Below the pieces are notes generated by a model that saw nothing but the letters and a program-made list of their open reading frames with translations, searched no databases and was not told the DNA's origin. Positions 44,518 to 52,771 of a stretch of 64,000 nucleotides of DNA are shown here, piece by piece. The position numbers and the translations under genes were made by a program. Every line of letters starts with the position of its first letter. Within the stretch, counting starts at the first letter, position 1. The stretch is from an uncultured Eubacterium sp. (lineage in GTDB: Bacteria; Bacillota; Clostridia; Lachnospirales; Lachnospiraceae): positions 291,578 to 355,577 of the forward strand of contig CAKRFN010000001.1 in the NCBI GenBank assembly GCA_934320655.1, read 5' to 3'.

Positions 44518-45314
44518 TTTACCTCATACAGATTTGTCTCCACATCCATTCCGTGAGCAGTCAGAATCTCCGCTGTCGTCCCGTCCTTTGTCATCTCATT
44601 TAACGTCTCTGTCAGGTTATGTACCAGTTGCAGATCTGCATCGTCTGCAAAAGCGATACCCAGACTCACACGGTTCAGACTCATATCCAGATAACGAAAC
44701 TTTCCCGGATATTCACTGATATAGGAATTCAGTGAACCCTCATGCCCCACGATCGCATCGACGTACCCTTTGCGCAACGCCGTAAACACCGTTCCGATGT
44801 CACTGTATGCATTGACCCGCTTCGGATTCAGCAGATACATTTCATGATCCGGATCTCTCAAAAGCTTCTCTAAGATAGATCCTGCCTGTACACCGATCGT
44901 TTTCCCATTCAGATCCGACAGATCCTGTATCATACTGTCCGCTGCAACTGCGACCACGCGCCTCGTATACAGATACGGCCCTGCCCATTGATAGTCCTCA
45001 TTTTCCGTCATCGCCAGACAGGTCCACAGACAGTCAACCTCTCCCCACTTCAGGCTCTCATCCCACGAAGCAATATTGACCTCTTGAAACACCGGCTCAT
45101 AGCCCAGCCTTGCACACGCTTCTCTCGCAAGCTCCACATCAATACCCGCATATGTACCATTGATATCTTTATAACTATACGGGGCATAATTCGTAATACC
45201 GATACGAAGCTGCGGCAGCTCCTGATCTTCTTTTTCAGGCAGCACCGTGCAGCCACTGAGCATACATATACCTATCAACATATAAATAAGCCATGCTATC
45301 TTTCGTTTTCCCAT
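44514..45314 (-). CDS. Solute-binding lipoprotein (amino-acid type, SBP_bac_3)
   Basis: A 266-residue extracellular lipoprotein with signal peptide and lipobox (LIYMLIGICMLSGC) and a family-3 binding fold: LRIGITNYAPYSY, GIDVELAREACARLGYEP, SLKWGEVDCLWTCLAMTENE and GKTIGVQAGSILEKLLRDP. Such proteins bind polar amino acids. No permease or ATPase gene accompanies it; it is coupled by a 4-bp overlap to a hybrid kinase. It is therefore more likely a ligand-capturing sensor subunit than a transporter part. The ATG at 45314 follows GGAG; the frame is open to 45371. Confidence 0.85.
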   Translation of the reverse strand: MGKRKIAWLIYMLIGICMLSGCTVLPEKEDQELPQLRIGITNYAPYSYKDINGTYAGIDVELAREACARLGYEPVFQEVNIASWDESLKWGEVDCLWTCLAMTENEDYQWAGPYLYTRRVVAVAADSMIQDLSDLNGKTIGVQAGSILEKLLRDPDHEMYLLNPKRVNAYSDIGTVFTALRKGYVDAIVGHEGSLNSYISEYPGKFRYLDMSLNRVSLGIAFADDADLQLVHNLTETLNEMTKDGTTAEILTAHGMDVETNLYEVK

Positions 45315-45441
45315 ACCTGCTCCATATCTGTCCCGGTCTGTTTCGACCCGTATCCCCTCTATTGCAAACATACTATGCTATTATACCAATACATGCCCGC
45401 ATTGACAAGCATTTACCTGCGATGATGACAGGAAAAACCGG

Positions 45442-46296
45442 CTACTTTTTTCGTGATCTCTGCCGCAGATACATGGAAATCCGCTCACTGTACAGATGGT
45501 TGACCTCGGCACCCACTAACAAAATATACATACAGATATACAGCCAGAACATGATCAGCACGATCGTCGTCAGACTGCCGTAGCTGGAAAAACCATGGAA
45601 ATAATCGACATAAATCGACACGCCAAAGGAAAATACATACCATGCAACGGCACAGATAAACGCTCCCGGAAGCTGTCTGAAATAGGTGATCCGCGATCCA
45701 CCCTCACTCCTCCGGTTTGGAAATGCCCAGTAAAACAGTGCAAAAATAAATGTCAGCCCGCCGATACCGACCAATATTTTCAGCCGCAGCAGCACATCCG
45801 TGAGCACCGCAACTGCCGGAAGATACCGCACAAGCCACCCTTGCAGCGTCCGCCCGAACACGAGCAGCACGAGCATGAGCACGATCGAAAAAATCATGAC
45901 AAACGTATAGATCACCGACCAGAACCGCAAGCGCAGCCACCCTCTCGTCTCCTCGAGATCATACATCCGGTTCAGCCCGTCAGTCAGATACTGGATGCCT
46001 TTTCCGGCAGACCAGATCGCAACGATCGCAGAGATCGAGATCAGACCGACCGAGGTCTCATACGTTTCCTCTATGATATTGACCAGAAAAACCGCGATAT
46101 AATCCGGTAAAAATAAGGTCACACCCCGCGTCAGAAAATCCAGCGAAACCGGTGTGTATTTCAGCATCGCACCAAAAAAAAGCATAAACGGAATCAATGA
46201 CAGCAATGTAAAATAGGCGGATTGTGCCGCATACGCAGTCACATCATCAGCCCTGCATTCCTCCAGAAATCCCTTTACTTCTCTGATTATCTTCAT
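45442..46296 (-). CDS. YihY/BrkB-family membrane protein
   Basis: A 284-residue polytopic protein with about six helices. The N-terminus has the family motif AYAAQSAYFTLLSLIPFMLF; later IWSAGKGIQYLTDGLNRMYD, RLRFWSVIYTFVMIFSIV and SYGSLTTIVLIMFWLYICMY are typical. The family was once annotated as ribonuclease BN, wrongly; its function is unsettled (transport or envelope integrity). It is 30 bp downstream of the SpoIID-domain gene and likely in its operon. Confidence 0.88.
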   Translation of the reverse strand: MKIIREVKGFLEECRADDVTAYAAQSAYFTLLSLIPFMLFFGAMLKYTPVSLDFLTRGVTLFLPDYIAVFLVNIIEETYETSVGLISISAIVAIWSAGKGIQYLTDGLNRMYDLEETRGWLRLRFWSVIYTFVMIFSIVLMLVLLVFGRTLQGWLVRYLPAVAVLTDVLLRLKILVGIGGLTFIFALFYWAFPNRRSEGGSRITYFRQLPGAFICAVAWYVFSFGVSIYVDYFHGFSSYGSLTTIVLIMFWLYICMYILLVGAEVNHLYSERISMYLRQRSRKK

Positions 46297-46326
46297 GTAT
46301 GATCCTCTCAGTCCTATCGTTCTATA

Positions 46327-47961
46327 TCATTCGTCTTTCGTATAGAGCTGGTACAGCGCCGTTCCCGGATAGTAAGTCTGTAAAATCTGCTCCATATCCA
46401 TTCCTGCCTGTGCACATCCGTTCGCTCCGTACTGGCTCATGCCGATGCCGTGACCCAGCCCGCCGCCGGACAACACAATCCCGTCCTCGACCGGTTGCAC
46501 ATAAAAATACACACTCGGCAGCAAATCCCCGGCTGGCAGCTTTTCGCCATCCTTATCACGGAGCTCACTGAGCCATCTGCCGAGCGCCCTGCGGATCTCG
46601 TGCTCATTCGTCAGCTCCCGCTCACCGTTTTGTGTGCGGATGCGCAGTCTGCTCACCGCCCCTGAAGCATTCCGCTCCAGCACCTTTAAACGCACCTCCA
46701 GCTCCTCATCCGGCTGCAAAAGCGCCTGCCATCTGTAGTAGCTGCTGTCAGAATCGTAATCGGACGCGACCTGCTCACTGATATAAGCGCGAAATGCGTC
46801 CTCATCCGACAGATCCGGTACACTCCGGTCGTCTGCATTTCCCCGCACCGGTTGTAAATAATCCAGTTGTGGCAGCCCCCAGAGCTCCCTTCCGCTCGTC
46901 ACACCCGCCGAGGTAGAAAAAAAGTATGTCTCCGCCGGCAGATCGTCTTTGGCGAGTATCTGCCCGTATACCTCCCGCACCGCCGCCACGACACGCTCAT
47001 CCGGCGCTGTCCGGTTGTATACCTGATACTGCACCGAATCATCCACATCCGCCCCATACTGCGGATAATTGTCCTGCATGAGCTGTAGCACGATATAAGT
47101 GCGCGCACACACGACCTGTGCTTTTAATGCCTCCGTTTCAAAGTATGCCGGCATTTCACTCTGTACGACACCGCACAGATAATCCTCGATCGGTACGACA
47201 TTGACGATGGCATAGCCGTCCGCATACCGTGTGATCCGCAGATCCCCACAGTAGCCGAGCGTATCCCTCGCGCCGTCCTGATCGGCGAGATAGACCTTTC
47301 CTGCCTCCGATGAGACGACTGCCGTCTCTCCGATCTGCAAGCCCAGCCTTCCGATATTGACTACCTTATGCTCCTTTTTCTGTCTGGTGACACCCTGAAA
47401 CGTGACCGTGTAGGGTTCATTGGCGGATACATATACCTCGTCCCCCACACACGCCCCGTCCTGTAGCAACAGCACACGGATCTTTGTCGAAGCATCCACC
47501 TCCGGCATATGTACGTCTGCCAATTCCTGTACAGCGGGCACTGCCGGCTGCACGGGATCGTATGTCCCCGTCTCAAACAGCTCTGCCACCTGTGCGCGTG
47601 TCTGCGACAACTGCCATGCAGATAACGGCTCATTTTTCTGCTGTTCCCAATCCAACAGATTGCTCAGGTTCGCCGCTTTCCACACGTTCAGATATTCTAA
47701 AAACTGCTGATACGCACCATAAGTACACGGCTCATCCAACTGCTTTGCCGCCTCGGTCACTGCCTGTGACTGGTTCAGGAACGCATATGCCTCCTCCACC
47801 TGTGCCGCCGTTACCGTATCACCGGTCGCACTGCTCTTTGCTGCCGCATGGTTGCTGATGAAAAAAATCACGCCGATGAGCAGCACACAGATCCCGCACA
47901 GACTTGCGAGGACAAATTGATTTTTAAATTGTTTTTTATCAGGCACCCGATATTTTCTCAT
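46327..47961 (-). CDS. SpoIID/LytB-domain protein
   Basis: A 544-residue membrane-anchored protein. An N-terminal helix (LASLCGICVLLIGVIFFI, about 18-36) leads to a helical exterior segment and then a SpoIID domain (about 235-540). The lytic-transglycosylase Glu is in VVQSEMPAYFETEALKAQVV; ARTYIVLQ and GLGHGIGMSQYGANGCAQAG are the other conserved motifs. SpoIID cuts glycan strands stripped of stem peptides during engulfment; the added N-terminal region is unlike Bacillus SpoIID, so a vegetative wall role is also possible. The ribosome binding site is weak. Confidence 0.85.
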   Translation of the reverse strand: MRKYRVPDKKQFKNQFVLASLCGICVLLIGVIFFISNHAAAKSSATGDTVTAAQVEEAYAFLNQSQAVTEAAKQLDEPCTYGAYQQFLEYLNVWKAANLSNLLDWEQQKNEPLSAWQLSQTRAQVAELFETGTYDPVQPAVPAVQELADVHMPEVDASTKIRVLLLQDGACVGDEVYVSANEPYTVTFQGVTRQKKEHKVVNIGRLGLQIGETAVVSSEAGKVYLADQDGARDTLGYCGDLRITRYADGYAIVNVVPIEDYLCGVVQSEMPAYFETEALKAQVVCARTYIVLQLMQDNYPQYGADVDDSVQYQVYNRTAPDERVVAAVREVYGQILAKDDLPAETYFFSTSAGVTSGRELWGLPQLDYLQPVRGNADDRSVPDLSDEDAFRAYISEQVASDYDSDSSYYRWQALLQPDEELEVRLKVLERNASGAVSRLRIRTQNGERELTNEHEIRRALGRWLSELRDKDGEKLPAGDLLPSVYFYVQPVEDGIVLSGGGLGHGIGMSQYGANGCAQAGMDMEQILQTYYPGTALYQLYTKDE

Positions 47962-48032
47962 GAGATCTGATCTACTTTCTGTTTAAAATTGTATCTATCA
48001 TAATAAAACTATTATATAACGGATAAAACGTG

Positions 48033-48070
48033 AAAAAGAAGCTGCAGCTTTTATCTGCAGCTTCTTTTTT
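48033..48070 (-). terminator. Terminator upstream of the SpoIID-domain gene
   Basis: A 15-bp perfect stem, AAAAAGAAGCTGCAG (48033-48047) with its complement (48055-48069), 7-nt loop and T-run on both strands. It lies after the 6S RNA and pckA in the minus direction and can stop both transcripts. Confidence 0.9.
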
Positions 48071-48133
48071 AAGCATTTGTATTTTACAGAAAAAATCTGT
48101 TTCTCATTTGTTACTTCAAGTATCATCTTTTGT

Positions 48134-48319
48134 AAAAACCCGAAATGCCGTTTCTTGTATTTTGACTCCTAGCCAATGCTAGGTGGGTAACCGCAGTCTT
48201 GCTTCTGCCTTCCTCTGATCCGTAGATAAGGCGTGACATCCACAAGTTCATATAGGTATCCCGTTTAAAGTAAATGTAGGTTCAAAATAACAAGAGTTAT
48301 CGCACATCTCAGGCATTAC
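48134..48319 (-). ncRNA. ssrS: 6S RNA (SsrS)
   Basis: About 185 nt in the pckA-SpoIID gap fold as a long hairpin with a central bubble. The outer stem pairs CCTGAGATG (minus, 48312-48304) with CATTTCGGG (48147-48139). The next pairs CTTG-T-TATTTTGA (48294-48282) with TCAAAATACAAG (48165-48154). The 3' part contains GCGGTTACCCACCTAGC and TTGGCTAGGAGTCA, a small hairpin after the CACCT motif that recalls the end of 6S RNAs in Firmicutes and alphaproteobacteria. The RNA ends in a T-run near 48134. 6S RNA binds sigma-70/A RNA polymerase in stationary phase. A promoter at the right distance supports it. Confidence 0.78.
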
Positions 48320-48325
48320 ATCTTA

Positions 48326-48353
48326 ATCATAACTTATCAATAGTGTCTGACAA
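48326..48353 (-). promoter_or_regulatory. Promoter of the 6S RNA
   Basis: Minus-strand TTGTCA (48353-48348) and TATGAT (48331-48326), 16 bp apart, placing the start close to 48319, at the outer stem of the RNA. Confidence 0.7.
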
Positions 48354-48426
48354 AATTATAACTTAATACCTGGTAATTCGCAATGGAAAAACTTCACATC
48401 TGCAAATATTTTTTATTTGATTCGAA

Positions 48427-50031
48427 TTACTTCTGAGGTCCTGCGGAAACAAGTGCCTTTCCTGCATCATTTCCCTCGTACTTTGCGAAATTCTTAACGA
48501 AACGACCAGCCAGATCATTTGCCTTTGTCTCCCACTCAGATGCATCAGCATAAGTATCGCGGGGATCGAGAATGCCTGTATCTACACCGTTTAACTCGGT
48601 AGGGATCTCGAAGTTGAAGATCGGCAGTGTCTTGGTCGGAGCGTTCTTGATATCTCCGTTTAAGATTGCGTCGATGATTCCACGTGTATCCTTGATAGAG
48701 ATACGCTTGCCGGTTCCGTTCCATCCGGTATTTACGAGGTAAGCCTTTGCTCCGCTCTTCTCCATCTTCTTAACAAGCTCCTCTGCGTACTTGGTCGGAT
48801 GCAGCTCTAAGAATGCCTGACCAAAGCAAGCGGAGAACGTAGGTGTGGGCTCTGTGATTCCGCGCTCTGTACCTGCTAACTTTGCTGTGAATCCTGACAG
48901 GAAGTAATACTGTGTCTGCTCAGGAGTCAGAATAGATACCGGAGGAAGTACGCCGAATGCATCTGCTGATAAGAAGATGACGTTCTTTGCTGCCGGAGCA
49001 GAAGAAACAGGACGTACAATATTCTCAATGTGGTTGATCGGGTAAGATACACGTGTATTCTCTGTCACGCTCTTATCATCAAAGTCGATCTTGCCGTTTG
49101 CATCTACGGTAACGTTCTCTAACAGAGCGTCGCGTCTGATTGCATTGTAGATATCTGGCTCAGACTCCTTGTCGAGGTTGATAACCTTTGCGTAGCAGCC
49201 GCCCTCGAAGTTGAATACGCCGTTGTCATCCCAGCCGTGCTCGTCATCACCGATCAGCAGACGCTTGGGATCGGTAGACAGTGTGGTCTTACCTGTTCCT
49301 GACAGACCAAAGAATACTGCTGTATTCTCACCGTTTAAGTCAGTGTTTGCTGAGCAGTGCATAGCTGCAATACCCTTTAACGGCAGATAGTAGTTCATCA
49401 TAGAGAACATACCCTTCTTCATCTCTCCACCATACCAAGTGTTGATGATTACCTGCTCCTTGCTGGTAATATTGAAAGCTACACAAGTCTCAGAATTCAG
49501 ACCTAACTCTGCATAGTTCTCTACCTTAGCCTTAGATGCGTTGTATACAACGAAATCCGGCTCGAAGTTCTCTAACTCCTCTGCGGTGGGAACGATGAAC
49601 ATGTTTGTTACGAAATGAGCCTGCCAAGCTACCTCTACGATGAAACGGATTGCCATACGGGTATCCTTGTTTGCACCACAGAAAGCATCTACAACGAACA
49701 GTCTCTTGTTGCACAGCTCTTTCTTTGCAAGATCCTTAACAACTGACCATGTCTCCTCTGTCATCGGATGGTTGTCATTCTTGTACTCATCGGATGTCCA
49801 CCATACAGTGTCCTTAGAGTTCTCATCCATAACGATATATTTGTCTTTGGGTGAACGTCCGGTATAGATACCAGTCATTACATTCACTGCACCGAGCTCT
49901 GTCTCCTGACCTACCTCATAGCCCTCGAGCCCAGCCTTTGTCTCCTCCTCGAATAACATCTCATAGGAAGGATTGTGCACGATCTCCGTTGTTCCGGTGA
50001 TGCCATACTTTGTTAAATCGATTGCTGCCAT
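48427..50031 (-). CDS. pckA: Phosphoenolpyruvate carboxykinase (ATP)
   Basis: It interconverts oxaloacetate and PEP with ATP/ADP. The 534-residue enzyme has GRSPKDKYIVMD (about 59), the substrate-binding NTWYGGEMKKGMFSMMNYYL, kinase-1a motif FFGLSGTGKTTLSTDPKRLL (about 240), the 2-metal site LIGDDEHGWDDNGVFNFEGG, and NTGWNGTGKRISIKDTRGII. Codon use is strongly biased, consistent with high expression. In Lachnospiraceae it may run in the carboxylating direction to make oxaloacetate. It is divergent from citrate synthase, with AT-rich inverted repeats in between. Confidence 0.97.
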   Translation of the reverse strand: MAAIDLTKYGITGTTEIVHNPSYEMLFEEETKAGLEGYEVGQETELGAVNVMTGIYTGRSPKDKYIVMDENSKDTVWWTSDEYKNDNHPMTEETWSVVKDLAKKELCNKRLFVVDAFCGANKDTRMAIRFIVEVAWQAHFVTNMFIVPTAEELENFEPDFVVYNASKAKVENYAELGLNSETCVAFNITSKEQVIINTWYGGEMKKGMFSMMNYYLPLKGIAAMHCSANTDLNGENTAVFFGLSGTGKTTLSTDPKRLLIGDDEHGWDDNGVFNFEGGCYAKVINLDKESEPDIYNAIRRDALLENVTVDANGKIDFDDKSVTENTRVSYPINHIENIVRPVSSAPAAKNVIFLSADAFGVLPPVSILTPEQTQYYFLSGFTAKLAGTERGITEPTPTFSACFGQAFLELHPTKYAEELVKKMEKSGAKAYLVNTGWNGTGKRISIKDTRGIIDAILNGDIKNAPTKTLPIFNFEIPTELNGVDTGILDPRDTYADASEWETKANDLAGRFVKNFAKYEGNDAGKALVSAGPQK

Positions 50032-50136
50032 CTTGTGTTTACCTCTCTCTTTCTTATTTTTTCTTTAAATTATTTTAATATAATTTTTAAAGATATGAAA
50101 GACCTCGCAGAAGCAAGCTCCCACTCAATCGTGATT

Positions 50137-50165
50137 ATTTTAACATTCTTTTTCCTATCCGTAAA
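50137..50165 (-). promoter_or_regulatory. Promoter of pckA
   Basis: Minus-strand TTTACG (50165-50160) and TAAAAT (50142-50137), 17 bp apart, leaving a 5' UTR of about 100 nt. The 324-bp intergenic region also holds CTTAAAAA...TTTTTAAG (50183-50211) and GTTAA...TTAAC (50241-50257), possible operators shared with the divergent citrate synthase gene. Confidence 0.6.
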
Positions 50166-50291
50166 GTAGTTATTTCCCAGACCTTAAAAAATTTTTATAA
50201 CTGTTTTTAAGCGTTCTGCACAACTACTGTCCCACAAAATGTTAAAATTCTATTAACTTTCAGATTTCTATGGCTTTTTTCACTCAAACTA

Positions 50292-50300
50292 TGTTATGAT
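50292..50300 (+). promoter_or_regulatory. Extended -10 promoter element of citrate synthase
   Basis: TGT-TATGAT on the plus strand, 55 bp before the ATG; no convincing -35 hexamer at 17 bp. An activator site or the extended -10 alone may suffice. Confidence 0.4.
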
Positions 50301-50355
50301 AGATATTCAAAGGCGATTTTTTAATGATATTAAGAGAAAAGGAGGCGTACTATTT

Positions 50356-51717
50356 ATGGAACGTAATTTTGCTGAAATCACTCCCGAACTCGCAGAACTC
50401 GCGCAGCGGAGCATCAGCTCCTACTGCATTGATCCGGCATTATATACAACTTACGATGTAAAACGCGGACTCCGTGATTTGAACGGAAAAGGTGTCCTCG
50501 TCGGACTCACAGAGATCTCAGAGGTCTGTTCTACACAGATTGTAGACGGAAAATCAGTCCCCGCCGAAGGACAGCTCTACTACCGTGGCTACAATGTCCG
50601 CGATCTGGTGCGAGGCATCCAGCCGGAGAGCCATTTCGGATATGAGGAATGCACCTATCTGCTGCTGTTTGGTGAGCTGCCGACAAAAGAACAGCTCGCA
50701 CAGTTTTGTGCACTGTTAGCCGATTACCGCACGCTGCCGACCAGCTTTGTACGGGATATTATTATGAAGGCTCCCAGCAAGGATATGATGAACACACTCG
50801 CTCGAAGTGTACTCACACTGTATTCTTACGATGATGCTGCCAACGACACCTCCGCACCGAATGTATTGCGTCAATGTCTGGAGCTCATCAGCTTATTCCC
50901 GATGCTGTCTGTCTACGGATATCAGGCATACCGCCACTACCACGACGGAGAGAGCCTGTTTATCCACACACCGGAAGCTAACCTGTCTACTGCTGAGACG
51001 ATTCTCTACACACTCCGGCCGAACAAAAAATATACGCCCCTCGAGGCGAAGCTGTTAGATATTGCTCTGATTCTGCATATGGAGCACGGTGGCGGTAACA
51101 ACTCCACCTTCACGACACATCTCGTATCCTCCTCAGGTACGGATACCTATTCGGTCATTGCTGCCTCCCTCGGATCGCTCAAGGGTCCCAAACACGGCGG
51201 TGCAAATATCAAGGTTATCCAGATGTTCGAGACAATGAAAAAAGAGATCAAAGACTGGACGGACGAGGACGAGGTCAGCGACTATCTGCGCAGGCTTTTA
51301 CATAAGGAGGCGTTTGACAAGGCTGGTCTGATCTATGGTATGGGTCATGCGGTTTACTCGCTGTCCGACCCGCGTGCGGTGATCTTCCGCTCGTTTGTCG
51401 AGCGCCTGTCGATCGAGAAAGGCTATGAAAAAGAATTTGCACTGTATGCAATGGTTGAGCGTCTTGCACCGCAGATCATTTCCGCAGAGCGGAAGATCTA
51501 TAAGGGTGTCAGCCCGAACGTCGATTTTTACAGTGGTTTCGTATATTCCATGCTCGATCTCCCGTTAGAGCTGTACACGCCGATCTTTGCGATCGCGCGT
51601 ATCGCAGGCTGGAGCGCACACCGCATGGAGGAGCTCTGCTGCGGCGGAAAGATCATGCGTCCTGCATATATGAGCATCTCCGGGCACCGGGATTATGTTC
51701 CGATGGATGAACGCTAA
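50356..51717 (+). CDS. gltA: Citrate synthase
   Basis: It condenses oxaloacetate and acetyl-CoA to citrate. The 453-residue protein has a long N-terminal part, then LYYRGYNVRDLV, LDIALILHMEHGGGNNSTFT (His region), SLGSLKGPKHGGANIKVI (catalytic His), GLIYGMGHAVYSLSDPRAVI and NVDFYSGFVYSMLDLPLELY (catalytic Asp). It belongs to the longer variant typical of Lachnospiraceae. The ATG at 50356 follows AAAAGGAGG; the frame is open to 50296. With icd at 20-21 kb it gives an oxidative branch to 2-oxoglutarate. Confidence 0.93.
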   Translation: MERNFAEITPELAELAQRSISSYCIDPALYTTYDVKRGLRDLNGKGVLVGLTEISEVCSTQIVDGKSVPAEGQLYYRGYNVRDLVRGIQPESHFGYEECTYLLLFGELPTKEQLAQFCALLADYRTLPTSFVRDIIMKAPSKDMMNTLARSVLTLYSYDDAANDTSAPNVLRQCLELISLFPMLSVYGYQAYRHYHDGESLFIHTPEANLSTAETILYTLRPNKKYTPLEAKLLDIALILHMEHGGGNNSTFTTHLVSSSGTDTYSVIAASLGSLKGPKHGGANIKVIQMFETMKKEIKDWTDEDEVSDYLRRLLHKEAFDKAGLIYGMGHAVYSLSDPRAVIFRSFVERLSIEKGYEKEFALYAMVERLAPQIISAERKIYKGVSPNVDFYSGFVYSMLDLPLELYTPIFAIARIAGWSAHRMEELCCGGKIMRPAYMSISGHRDYVPMDER

Positions 51718-51734
51718 AAAATTCCCCTGCACGC

Positions 51735-51764
51735 AAAAAAGAACTGCATCCGCAGTTCTTTTTT
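51735..51764 (+). terminator. Bidirectional terminator after citrate synthase
   Basis: AAAAAAGAACTGC-ATCC-GCAGTTCTTTTTT; it also faces the minus-strand gene ending at 51778. Confidence 0.9.
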
Positions 51765-51777
51765 AGTCGTGCCCTAG

Positions 51778-52125
51778 TTATTTAATATATTTCGCCTTGT
51801 TCTTTTTCGTCTCACACAAAAACCATACGCACAGGATCAGAAACAGTGCGACTGCAACGAAATTGACCATCGGCACTTCGAGATATTTGTCGTTCACATA
51901 ACCTGCGACTCCGTAGATCATCGCCATAATACCAAAAAGGACTAACGGCTTGAACATCGCCCCACAGAATCCCTTCACATCCTTTGCTCCAACGAGCTCC
52001 GCCTGATTGATGATCAGATTGGTCGGCTGTCCGGTACGCTTCATCTGGTAGGCACTGTAGATCATATACAATCCATAGAAGAAAATGACGAAATCAAAAA
52101 GCACCATAAAAGAATCCGAATTCAT
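51778..52125 (-). CDS. Small membrane protein of unknown function (115 aa)
   Basis: Three transmembrane helices are visible (VLFDFVIFFYGLYMIYSAYQ; PLVLFGIMAMIYGVAGYV; MVNFVAVALFLILCVWFL) with a basic C-terminus. No motif identifies a function. The ATG follows GAGG. It is monocistronic, flanked by a terminator and by the divergent cheY transcript. Confidence 0.6.
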   Translation of the reverse strand: MNSDSFMVLFDFVIFFYGLYMIYSAYQMKRTGQPTNLIINQAELVGAKDVKGFCGAMFKPLVLFGIMAMIYGVAGYVNDKYLEVPMVNFVAVALFLILCVWFLCETKKNKAKYIK

Positions 52126-52249
52126 GTTATTACCTCATTTCATTTGTGATTTTGCCGCGTAGATACTTCCACGGCATGCATATATGAATGAATTATACTC
52201 TATCTATGATTATTTGCCAAGTAAAATCATGAAATATGCAAAAACTTGG

Positions 52250-52278
52250 TTGCTTAAACTTGCAAAAAGTTGTATATT
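52250..52278 (+). promoter_or_regulatory. Promoter of the cheY/cheX-like pair
   Basis: TTGCTT (52250-52255) and TATATT (52273-52278), 17 bp apart, with a small inverted repeat AACTT-GCAAA-AAGTT in the spacer. Confidence 0.6.
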
Positions 52279-52352
52279 TTTAATAGACGCTATGAACGAC
52301 CGATAAAACCATAGCGATATGCAATCACTATTTTTTGTAAAGGAGTACAACT

Positions 52353-52724
52353 ATGCAGTTAAAAGACGCAAAAATTCTGATTGGCGATGATTCCATTCTC
52401 GCCCGTAAGCAGCTCAAGGATGTTCTGACCTCTCTCGGCGCTACACGCTTTGTGGAAGCCGTAAACGGAAACGAGGCAGTAGAAAAGTTTATCGCCGAAA
52501 AGCCGGATCTGATCTTTTTAGATATTATCATGCCGATCAAGGACGGTATCTCCGCAGTTCAGGAAATCATCGCAGAGGACGCTGCCGCCCAGATCGTCAT
52601 TGTATCTTCTGTCGGTACACAGCATCAGCTCAAGGCAGCGATTGAAGCCGGCGCAAAGGACTTTGTGCAAAAGCCGATCAACGCAGACCAGATCGCTTCC
52701 ATCGTTTCTTCCAGATTCGAATAA
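52353..52724 (+). CDS. Single-domain response regulator, CheY-like
   Basis: A 123-residue receiver domain with no output domain. The acidic pocket is DD at 12-13, the phosphorylated Asp is D57 in LIFLDIIMPIKDG, the switch Ser is in IVIVSSVG (about 87) and the conserved Lys is in DFVQKPIN (about 109). The ATG follows GGAG. The next gene, 47 bp downstream, encodes a CheX-like protein, a likely phosphatase or target. No cheA is in the window. Confidence 0.92.
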   Translation: MQLKDAKILIGDDSILARKQLKDVLTSLGATRFVEAVNGNEAVEKFIAEKPDLIFLDIIMPIKDGISAVQEIIAEDAAAQIVIVSSVGTQHQLKAAIEAGAKDFVQKPINADQIASIVSSRFE

Positions 52725-52771
52725 ATTGTTGCCACTCACAATCACTCATTATACGAATAGAGGATTTAGTT

